Positions 1 through 6,173 of a DNA stretch of 10,759 nt are shown one piece after another. A program made the position numbers and the translations under genes. The stretch's first letter is position 1, and each line of letters opens with the position of its first letter. The stretch lies in assembly GCA_020347545.1 (NCBI GenBank), contig CP070731.1:1592368-1603126 (forward strand). The letters run 5' to 3'. Source of the DNA: Flavobacteriaceae bacterium (GTDB lineage Bacteria > Bacteroidota > Bacteroidia > Flavobacteriales > Flavobacteriaceae). The notes under the pieces were generated by a model that was not told the origin of the DNA, searched no databases, and saw nothing but the letters and a program-made list of their open reading frames with translations.

Positions 1-669
1 AACCAATTGAAACACATCCCCTCTAAAGCAATGCTTTTTTGCCAACTCAACATGCTCCATAAATTCCTCATCAGAAAGGCTCGACATTTCATCCTGCTCA
101 TTTCTATAGGCATACGAAGCAAAATTTCTATTTCCGATCAATTGATGTATCTCTTCAATATTATTATTCTGATCATAAGAATGAGAAAAGATATAAGCTT
201 CGTTTTTAAAATGATTGATGGCAATAATATTCTGATATACGGCATAGTAAATATCCGGGATATCCAGATCATCCTCCTTTTTATCAATTTCTATATCCTC
301 AAAATATTTTACGGCATCATAGCCGATATAACCGAACAGGCCGTTATTTATAAACTTAAAATTCTGGTTTTCAGTTTGAAATTTTTGACTAAACTCGTGA
401 ATCATTCCGGGAATCAAATGTGCCTCATCCACCTTTAATTCAGTGCTGCTACCGTCCGGATAGAATTCTGAAACAGTCTGATCCTTAACGCTGATATTTG
501 CGATTGGGTTACAGCACACATAGGAAAAACTGTTTTCGTTCCCGTGATAATCAGAACTCTCCAATAGTATACTGTTCGGAAATGTATCTCTTATCTTAAG
601 ATAGATACTCACAGGGGTAATGGTATCTGCGAGTATTTTTTTATAGTGTGTGTTTAATTTATATTTCAT
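1..669 (-). CDS. trpE: Anthranilate synthase component I (TrpE), 5' part, cut by the window edge
   Basis: First 223 codons of TrpE, which with the TrpG glutaminase converts chorismate and glutamine to anthranilate, the first committed step of cytoplasmic tryptophan synthesis. I translated the reverse strand from the ATG at 669; the frame stays open to base 1. Seen: the N-terminal motif LLES at residues 35-38, the feedback Trp-binding motif in TrpE; GLFGYIGYDAVKYFE at about 110-124; and KKHCFRGDVFQLV at the cut end, which in the family leads into the chorismate-binding domain. That catalytic domain lies outside the window. LLES and the GYIGYDAVKYFE block favour TrpE over the related PabB or isochorismate synthases, and the Trp-codon leader upstream settles it. 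The start lies 12 nt after the attenuator U-tract, so transcription should depend on antitermination at 682-712. The rest of a trp operon probably continues beyond base 1 (inference). Confidence 0.95.
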   Translation of the reverse strand, partial: MKYKLNTHYKKILADTITPVSIYLKIRDTFPNSILLESSDYHGNENSFSYVCCNPIANISVKDQTVSEFYPDGSSTELKVDEAHLIPGMIHEFSQKFQTENQNFKFINNGLFGYIGYDAVKYFEDIEIDKKEDDLDIPDIYYAVYQNIIAINHFKNEAYIFSHSYDQNNNIEEIHQLIGNRNFASYAYRNEQDEMSSLSDEEFMEHVELAKKHCFRGDVFQLV

Positions 670-681
670 TCAATTCAGATT

Positions 682-712
682 AAAAAAAAAGGCCTGTCGT
701 GAAGACAAGCCT
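682..712 (-). terminator. Intrinsic terminator of the trp attenuator
   Basis: Read on the minus strand, AGGCTTGTC (712-704), loop TTCAC (703-699) and GACAGGCCT (698-690) form a 9-bp stem with one G-U pair and no bulge, followed by an unbroken run of T ending at about 682. This is a textbook Rho-independent terminator, yet it sits between a leader ORF and the trpE start, not after a gene. It is therefore the attenuator: default termination would stop transcription 12 nt before trpE. Confidence 0.93.
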
Positions 713-748
713 AAATTATATTTTTACATACAGGGTATTCCTTCACAA
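697..748 (-). promoter_or_regulatory. Candidate antiterminator pairing of the trp leader
   Basis: On the minus strand TTGTGAAGG (748-740), which contains the trpL stop codon, can pair with TCTTCACGA (705-697), giving 9 pairs including two G-U. The target covers the whole loop and the top two pairs of the terminator stem, so the two structures compete. A ribosome terminating at the trpL stop would sit on the upstream arm and leave the terminator free. A ribosome stalled at the Trp codons (775-767), about 20 nt earlier, would leave the arm exposed. The geometry fits Trp attenuation. However, seven lower pairs of the terminator stem are not directly contested, so the real antiterminator may be longer or different. 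It was found by hand, not by folding. Confidence 0.45.
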
Positions 749-799
749 ATTTTTGTTTTGTAAAGACCACCACCATGTATGAATTGTATTATTTCTCAT
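743..799 (-). CDS. trpL: trp operon leader peptide (18 aa, three consecutive Trp)
   Basis: The minus-strand ORF from ATG at 799 to TGA at 743 encodes MRNNTIHTWWWSLQNKNL. Three tandem TGG codons (775-767) in 18 residues, placed between a promoter and a terminator just before trpE, are the signature of a ribosome-sensing attenuator leader peptide. When charged tRNA-Trp is scarce, the ribosome stalls at the Trp codons, the terminator does not form and trpE is read. With ample Trp, translation reaches the stop and the terminator forms. The peptide itself is expected to have no function after synthesis. Thirty nucleotides separate the stop from the terminator stem. There is no Shine-Dalgarno-like sequence before the ATG, and the promoter box ends only 10 nt upstream, so the transcript probably begins a few bases before the start codon. 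Confidence 0.93.
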   Translation of the reverse strand: MRNNTIHTWWWSLQNKNL

Positions 800-809
800 A
801 TTGAGCAAG

Positions 810-839
810 CAAATTTATAAACTTTTTTTAATATTCAAA
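810..839 (-). promoter_or_regulatory. Promoter of the trp leader/operon (Bacteroidota type)
   Basis: On the minus strand TTTG (839-836) is followed after 18 nt by TAAATTTG (817-810). This matches the Bacteroidota primary sigma consensus TTTG/TAnnTTTG with acceptable spacing. Transcription would start about 4-7 nt after the box, within a few bases of the trpL ATG at 799. No operator-like palindrome was seen around it. Confidence 0.75.
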
Positions 840-901
840 GAAAATATGTTTTATTTCTAAAAAACTTTAATCTTAACTGCACTTATCATAACAAAAATGC
901 C

Positions 902-1987
902 TTAAGGGGCTAATTGCACTGCTTTCCATTCGGTGCCATTGTGAAAAAACAATGTTCCATCTGAATTCACGTAGAAATCACCAAGGTCTCCCGTTGGAGC
1001 AGTATCCTGAGGTTCTAAACGCATTACTCCGTTGATATGGACCTTTTGCTGAGGGTCAGTGGTTCCTATCCCCACATCACCGGCTATATAGGAATCATTA
1101 ACGTTATCGGAATAAAGGGCGAAAGCATCACCTGTAACGTTTGCAAAAGGGGTAGATAAATAAAGGGCATAAGAATTTCCACCTACAGTTCCGCTACCTT
1201 GACCTCCAATAAATATTCCATAGGCATCATTTGTAACAGCTCCGTTATTTGTTGCATAAAACGATGTTAAAGACGTTGTTCCTAAAGTGGCTCCTGCAGC
1301 ATTAATCACTCCGACATCCATTCCTCTGGCAGTATTCACTGTTCCTGCATTGTTATATACTTCTGTAATCGTACTCGAAGCGTAATTAACTGTTCCTCCA
1401 TTGTAAACCTGAGGATATGAACCCACCGCGGTGGTAATTGAACCGCCGTTATTTGGATTCTCTATAATTCCTTGAGCACCAATGGCATAAGGAACGGACC
1501 CTGTTGAATTATTTCTGGAAACTCCCACAAGACCATAGGTTACACCTCCGGCCCCATCTCCGTTGTAAACTCCTCTGATAACGCCTGAAGTATTCGTAGA
1601 ATTATCACTCTTTTCATTTTCAACATAAAGTCGATGCGCAGTTGAGAATGCATTTTTCCCAATCCCTACTCTTCCTTCATAATAAGCAATGTCATCTGCT
1701 GCTCCTTCTACAAATTTACCAACCCCAGGTTTGCTCTCTTGCCATACATCTTCGATGTAGGACCAGTATGAATTGGTTTCTGTATCAAAAACCATCAAGC
1801 TATTTGCAGGATTGGCGATAGCCGATCTTTGAGCGGTGGTCATTCTTGGAATAAGCAATCCCTTATCTGACGAAGAAATTTCCAGAGCCGATGAGGCTTC
1901 CGGGGAATTTGTTCCAATCCCCACCTGAGCTTGGATTGTCAAGGTTCCTGTTACTAATGCTATTAAAAATGTATTAATTCGATTCAT
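902..1987 (-). CDS. Secreted VGIGT-motif protein with beta-solenoid-like repeats
   Basis: 361-residue predicted secreted protein of unknown function. Seen: a signal peptide (residues 1-20, hydrophobic core then IQA|Q); an N-terminal block VGIGTNSPEASSALEISSS then KGLLIPRMT (22-50), a conserved opening of many flavobacterial secreted proteins; further VGIG motifs at 107-110 and 305-308; a degenerate Gly/Asn-rich repeat at about 138-300; and a C-terminal block with YVNSDGTLFFHNGTEWKAV at about 339-357. Such VGIGTxxP segments also occur in tail-fibre and adhesin-like proteins, so an extended, possibly trimeric surface fibre is plausible (inference). There is no T9SS C-terminal sorting domain. 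The start is an ATG 12 nt after the stop of the T9SS-sorted gene, so the two are very likely co-transcribed. No clear terminator follows; the next element downstream is the trp promoter. Confidence 0.85.
   Translation of the reverse strand: MNRINTFLIALVTGTLTIQAQVGIGTNSPEASSALEISSSDKGLLIPRMTTAQRSAIANPANSLMVFDTETNSYWSYIEDVWQESKPGVGKFVEGAADDIAYYEGRVGIGKNAFSTAHRLYVENEKSDNSTNTSGVIRGVYNGDGAGGVTYGLVGVSRNNSTGSVPYAIGAQGIIENPNNGGSITTAVGSYPQVYNGGTVNYASSTITEVYNNAGTVNTARGMDVGVINAAGATLGTTSLTSFYATNNGAVTNDAYGIFIGGQGSGTVGGNSYALYLSTPFANVTGDAFALYSDNVNDSYIAGDVGIGTTDPQQKVHINGVMRLEPQDTAPTGDLGDFYVNSDGTLFFHNGTEWKAVQLAP
1088..1576 (-). repeat. Degenerate 16-20-residue protein repeat inside the VGIGT gene
   Basis: Codons for residues about 138-300 encode successive units of the shape N-x-G-x-V-x-x-A-x-G followed by alternating hydrophobics. 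Examples are NNGGSITTAVGSY, YNGGTVNYASSTITE, YNNAGTVNTARGMDV, INAAGATLGTTSLTS, TNNGAVTNDAYGIFI and GSGTVGGNSYALYLS. Spacing is about 15-20 residues and the DNA itself is not repetitive, so the units are old. This pattern suggests coils of a beta-helix or solenoid. Units were aligned by eye and their borders are approximate. Confidence 0.55.
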
Positions 1988-1999
1988 AATTAATTGATA

Positions 2000-2953
2000 T
2001 TATTCTATGATTATTTTTTTAACTCCCCGTTTTCCCTCATGTTCGAACTTCACGAAATAAAGGCCAGGCTCCAGGCCTGACTTTGAAAGATTTCCCTGAT
2101 TGCCAAATAATTTGATCTGATCGTAATATTTCAACAGCCTCCCGTTAATATCAAAAATGCTGGCCTTCAGATCCACCAGATCACCTGAGGTCGTAAATTC
2201 TATACTTTCCTCTCCTGATAATACTGGATTCGATCTTATTGCTATCCCTGTAGTTACAAACAAGTCATCGACCGCAAGAACAATTTGATGGTCGATGCCA
2301 AAAGTAAATTCTTCAAAACCTTCCAGGACCACCGGGACATTTGCATCACTTGATACATCCCCATTCAAAAGGTCCCCTGAAACTACCGAGGTACCGGGAT
2401 CGCTGACTAGATTCCAAACTCCATCCTTAACTCCAACAACAGAAAGAGAATTCAGAGATCCTCCATTATTGTTAACCAAGGAAGTAATGTCGCTATTTTC
2501 ATTGTAGGGAAGCTTTACAACGGCAGTTCCTGTAAGTTTCCAGTATTCCACATCTGAAACAGCATCAACGTTGTTCCCATTTGTTCCTGAAGAAGGAGAA
2601 CTATTAAAATAATTGGCTGTGACATCAGTTGTATGGTCCATCGAAACCGGAGCATATACTCCGTTATCCCCTACCGGTAGAATACTTGTGCCAGTACCAA
2701 GGGCAGTCACCTTACCGTTCACATATTCCGTGGACGAACCCCAGCTTGCTCCTGCTTCCACTATAAAGCTGCCATTATCGTCTGCCTCCACAACCGTATT
2801 GCTCGTTGTAAAACTTGCATCCTTGGGTAGATAAAATAACCCATCGGCCCCTACATATAATTGTTGTGCTGCAACAGATGGAACACAATTCAAAAAAAGC
2901 AGTAGAAAAAGTAAATTTCGATAAATTATTGGAATCTGTAATTTTAACTTCAT
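2000..2953 (-). CDS. Secreted protein with type IX secretion C-terminal sorting domain
   Basis: 317-residue predicted cell-surface or secreted protein of unknown function. Seen: a signal peptide (residues 1-30, long Leu/Phe core, cleavage near VAAQ); a middle region (31-235) rich in Gly, Ser, Asn, Val and Asp that looks like beta-sandwich sequence and that I do not recognise; and a C-terminal type A T9SS sorting domain from about 238, with SNPV, then SIFDINGRLLK (265-275) and GLEPGLYFVKFEHEG (293-307), ending in VKKIIIE. Known for the family: the domain guides passage through the T9SS outer-membrane translocon and is then removed, leaving the cargo secreted or anchored to the surface. It is the first gene of a two-gene unit with the VGIGT protein 12 nt downstream. 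There is no catalytic motif, so a structural or adhesive role is only a guess. Confidence 0.9.
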   Translation of the reverse strand: MKLKLQIPIIYRNLLFLLLFLNCVPSVAAQQLYVGADGLFYLPKDASFTTSNTVVEADDNGSFIVEAGASWGSSTEYVNGKVTALGTGTSILPVGDNGVYAPVSMDHTTDVTANYFNSSPSSGTNGNNVDAVSDVEYWKLTGTAVVKLPYNENSDITSLVNNNGGSLNSLSVVGVKDGVWNLVSDPGTSVVSGDLLNGDVSSDANVPVVLEGFEEFTFGIDHQIVLAVDDLFVTTGIAIRSNPVLSGEESIEFTTSGDLVDLKASIFDINGRLLKYYDQIKLFGNQGNLSKSGLEPGLYFVKFEHEGKRGVKKIIIE

Positions 2954-2958
2954 AGGCT

Positions 2959-2966
2959 CAAATTTA
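2959..2966 (-). promoter_or_regulatory. Candidate -7 box of the T9SS-protein operon
   Basis: TAAATTTG on the minus strand (2966-2959) matches TAnnTTTG and ends 5 nt before the ATG at 2953. I see no TTTG or TTG at the expected distance upstream, so the -33 half is missing or degenerate. If used, transcription would begin at or next to the start codon. Confidence 0.45.
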
Positions 2967-3122
2967 GCATAAAACTATTAAAAATATTTAATACTTAATA
3001 CGGAAAACCATATTTAAATTATAGTTTCCATATGCTGCAATAATGAGCAAATCTGAAGCAAATGCATGAACATTGAAGCCCTGATCAAAAGCTTATAAGC
3101 TGCTATTCTGATTCAAAAGCTG

Positions 3123-5939
3123 TCAACCCACAATATTGACAATTTTACCCGGGACCACAATGACCTTTTTAGGAATTCTTCCATCCAATTGTTTCAATGT
3201 TCTTTCATCCTCCAAAACCGCTTTTTCTATCGCCGCCTTATCGAGATCAAGAGACAGTTCCTTTGTAAACCTCATCTTTCCATTGAATGAAATGGGATAG
3301 GTCTTCATACTCTCGATCAAGTATTTGGATTCAAATTCAGGATATGTCGCGGTAGAAATAGATTCCTTATGCCCTAATTTACTCCATAATTCCTCTGCAA
3401 TATGCGGGGCATAAGGAGAAATTAGAACAGCGAGCGGTTCAAGAATACTTCTTTTGGAACACTTTAAGGCTGTCAATTCATTAACGGCTATCATAAATGA
3501 GCTTACTGAGGTATTAAAAGAAAAATTGGCGATGTCTTCGTCCACTTTTTTAATCGTCTTGTGCAGTACCTTTAATTCCTCAGGATTTGGAGCCTCATCA
3601 TTTACAGCAAAATCACCACTGGCATGAAAGAGCTTCCAAAAACGCTTTAAAAATCCATGAACCCCCGTAATTCCCGCTGTATTCCATGGCTTAGCCTGCT
3701 CCAATGGCCCCAAAAACATCTCATACATCCTAAGTGTGTCTGCTCCGTAATCACGACAAATATCATCAGGATTCACAACATTGTATTTCGACTTTGACAT
3801 TTTTTCAACCTCTCGGCCCACGATATACTTTCTTTCTTCGAGAATAAAATGGGCATCTTTAATATCCTTGTGAAAAGTGTTCTTTTTAAAGGCTTCCAAA
3901 TCGAGCTCGTTTGAGGCATTGACCAGGGCAACATCCACATGAATCGGCTGCACTTTTTCATCCTTGACAAGGCCCTTGGAAATAAAGATATTTTCTCCTT
4001 CCTTTCTGTAGACAAAAGCAGATGTCCCCAGAATCATACCCTGATTGATCAACTTTTTGGCATACTCCTCAACAGGAACAAATCCTTTGTCAAACAAAAA
4101 CTTTTGCCAGAACCTTGAATACAATAAATGCCCTGTGGCATGTTCGCTCCCACCGATATAAAGGTCCACATCCTTCCAATAATTTATGGCTGATTTACCG
4201 CAAAACTCCTTGTCATTTCCGGCATCCATATATCGATTGAAATACCAGGAACTTCCGGCCCAGCCGGGCATGGTATTCAATTCCAGCGGAAAAACAAATT
4301 CCTCATCGATGAGCTCATTTGAAACAATCGTATTTTTTCTTGTATCCCAGGCCCATACAGTTGCATTTCCCAAAGGCGGTTTACCATCTGATGTAGGCAG
4401 GTATTTTTCAACTTCTGGAAGTGTTATGGGAAGGTATTTCTCATCGATCATCTGAGGTAATCCTTCTTTGTAATACACAGGGAATGGCTCTCCCCAATAA
4501 CGCTGCCTTGAAAACACGGCGTCCCTCAATCTGTAATTGATTTTCCCCTGTCCAATACCACGCTTTTCAAGTTCAAAGATCACTTTTGAAATCGCTTCTT
4601 TAACTCCTAGTCCGCTTATAAAATCGGAATTGGCAATTTTAGCATTCTTATCCTCACAGGCTCCTTCTGAAATATCTATATCCTTGAAAATATTCGGGAT
4701 ATCAATACCAAAATATTTTGCAAAGTCATAATCTCTCTGGTCACCACAAGGTACTGCCATGACGGCTCCCGTTCCATAACTTGCAAGTACGTAATCGCCT
4801 ATCCAAATAGGAATTTGCTCCCCACTAAAAGGATGGACAGCATAAGCACCCGTAAAAACACCTGAAATGCTTTTAACATCAGACATCCTGTCTCTCTCAC
4901 TTTTTTTCGAAGCGGATAAAACGTATTCCTCAACAGCCGATTTCTGATCTGAGGTCGTTATTCTCGACACCAACTCATGTTCCGGAGCCAGGGTCATAAA
5001 AGACACTCCAAAAATCGTATCGGGCCTTGTTGTGAAAACCTCTATAAATGCCTCATGGCCATTTACTTTGAAATCCACCATAGCACCCTCTGATCTGCCA
5101 ATCCAGTTTGTCTGTGAATCTTTCAGGGGCTGAGGCCAGTCTATGGAATCAAGGCCGTCCAATAATCTTTGGGCATAGGCTGTGATCCGCATGGACCATT
5201 GTTTCATTTTCTTTCTAACTACAGGAAATCCTCCTCTTTCAGAAACCCCGTTGACTATCTCATCATTGGCAAGAACAGTTCCTAATTCAGGGCACCAGTT
5301 CACCTCAGTGTCGGACAAATACGTCAATCGGTATTGAGATAAAATCACATCTTTTTGTTCACGGGAATACCCTTTCCATTCTTCAGCGCTGAAGAATTCT
5401 ACCTTTTCGTCAGAAGCTGCTTTCACCTCACGATTCCCTTCTCTTTCAAATCGTTCTTCAAGCTCTTGAATATCTTTTGCTTTATTTTCTTCCAAGGAGT
5501 AATATGAATTGAACAACTGGATAAAGATCCATTGTGTCCATTTGTAATAAGACGGGTCTGAGGTTCTCACTTCGCGGCTCCAGTCAAAGCTAAATCCGAT
5601 CTGATCCAATTGCCTTCTGTAGGTCTCAATATTCTCTTTTGTTGTTTTGGCCGGGTGTTGACCTGTTTGTATGGCATATTGCTCTGCTGGCAGTCCAAAA
5701 GAATCATATCCCTGAGGGTGCAGAACATTGAATCCTTTATGCCTTTTATATCGCGCGTAAATATCGGAGGCTATATATCCCAGTGGATGCCCAACATGCA
5801 ATCCGGCACCTGAGGGGTAAGGAAACATGTCCAGAACATAAAACTTCTCCTTATCACTCTCATTTTCGGCTCTGAATGTTTGATTTTCACTCCAAAATTT
5901 TTGCCATTTAGCCTCAATTTCGTTAAAATAATATTTCAT
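3123..5939 (-). CDS. leuS: Leucyl-tRNA synthetase
   Basis: 938-residue class I aminoacyl-tRNA synthetase that charges tRNA-Leu with leucine in the cytoplasm. Seen in order: HVGH (48-51), the HIGH nucleotide-binding signature; a charged insert at about 148-205 before the YLSDTEVNWCPELG block; the CP1 editing domain with its Thr-rich TTRPDTIFG (303-311) and GDQRD (399-403), whose final Asp is at the position that recognises the amino group of misactivated amino acids; and KMSKS (713-717). Anticodon-binding and C-terminal regions follow (ISPYAPHIAEELW, then IPKKVIVVPGKIVNIVG at the end). Every signature residue I checked is present. It is longer than the roughly 860-residue E. coli enzyme, mainly through the charged insert. 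ATG at 5939 gives the normal N-terminus (MKYYFNEIEAKWQKFW). It appears to be transcribed alone; the T9SS operon starts 169 nt after its stop. Confidence 0.98.
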   Translation of the reverse strand: MKYYFNEIEAKWQKFWSENQTFRAENESDKEKFYVLDMFPYPSGAGLHVGHPLGYIASDIYARYKRHKGFNVLHPQGYDSFGLPAEQYAIQTGQHPAKTTKENIETYRRQLDQIGFSFDWSREVRTSDPSYYKWTQWIFIQLFNSYYSLEENKAKDIQELEERFEREGNREVKAASDEKVEFFSAEEWKGYSREQKDVILSQYRLTYLSDTEVNWCPELGTVLANDEIVNGVSERGGFPVVRKKMKQWSMRITAYAQRLLDGLDSIDWPQPLKDSQTNWIGRSEGAMVDFKVNGHEAFIEVFTTRPDTIFGVSFMTLAPEHELVSRITTSDQKSAVEEYVLSASKKSERDRMSDVKSISGVFTGAYAVHPFSGEQIPIWIGDYVLASYGTGAVMAVPCGDQRDYDFAKYFGIDIPNIFKDIDISEGACEDKNAKIANSDFISGLGVKEAISKVIFELEKRGIGQGKINYRLRDAVFSRQRYWGEPFPVYYKEGLPQMIDEKYLPITLPEVEKYLPTSDGKPPLGNATVWAWDTRKNTIVSNELIDEEFVFPLELNTMPGWAGSSWYFNRYMDAGNDKEFCGKSAINYWKDVDLYIGGSEHATGHLLYSRFWQKFLFDKGFVPVEEYAKKLINQGMILGTSAFVYRKEGENIFISKGLVKDEKVQPIHVDVALVNASNELDLEAFKKNTFHKDIKDAHFILEERKYIVGREVEKMSKSKYNVVNPDDICRDYGADTLRMYEMFLGPLEQAKPWNTAGITGVHGFLKRFWKLFHASGDFAVNDEAPNPEELKVLHKTIKKVDEDIANFSFNTSVSSFMIAVNELTALKCSKRSILEPLAVLISPYAPHIAEELWSKLGHKESISTATYPEFESKYLIESMKTYPISFNGKMRFTKELSLDLDKAAIEKAVLEDERTLKQLDGRIPKKVIVVPGKIVNIVG

Positions 5940-6081
5940 ACTTCCGTTATAAATTTACTCCAGTCAAATTCAATAAGTCTCAGCTTAAAAAATATAAGAT
6001 TTAATAATAATTTAAATTACTGTAGATAAACCGATTAACCCAAAAAAACAAGCACGTATCTAAAAATTTACTACAAGGCAG

Positions 6082-6112
6082 CAAAGTTACATTTAAAGAA
6101 GGAAAGAGCAAA
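6082..6112 (-). promoter_or_regulatory. leuS promoter (Bacteroidota type)
   Basis: On the minus strand TTTG (6112-6109), 19 nt, then TAACTTTG (6089-6082) is a full match to the TTTG/TAnnTTTG consensus at near-ideal spacing. Transcription should start near 6077, leaving a 5' leader of about 135-140 nt before the leuS ATG. I found no T-box-like stem, convincing leader peptide or terminator in that leader. The promoter lies in the 234-nt gap shared with the divergent amidohydrolase gene, for which I saw no consensus promoter. Confidence 0.7.
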
Positions 6113-6173
6113 GAACTCGTTGTATCTTAATTTTTTTATCTTTATCATCTAAATACTGCTTAACCAAATCATC

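Noticed and set aside
7..438. 143-codon plus-strand open frame
   Set aside because: It is antisense to trpE, whose reverse-strand translation matches the family throughout; the plus-strand product has no recognisable features.
3085..3121. 9-bp direct repeat TCAAAAGCT (3085-3093 and 3113-3121) with the 12-bp palindrome AGCTTATAAGCT (3090-3101) after leuS, as a terminator or binding site
   Set aside because: The hairpin would have a 4-bp stem and a short T-run, too weak for an intrinsic terminator, and the direct repeat is short enough for chance in AT-rich DNA.
6018..6060. Short GTG-initiated frame with Leu codons in the leuS 5' leader, as a leucine leader peptide
   Set aside because: Only about six codons with two scattered Leu, no ATG and no downstream terminator, unlike the trpL arrangement.
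6137..6144. TATCTTTA before the amidohydrolase as its promoter
   Set aside because: The last base deviates from TAnnTTTG, and the nearest TTG is only 14 nt upstream, too close for the -33 element.
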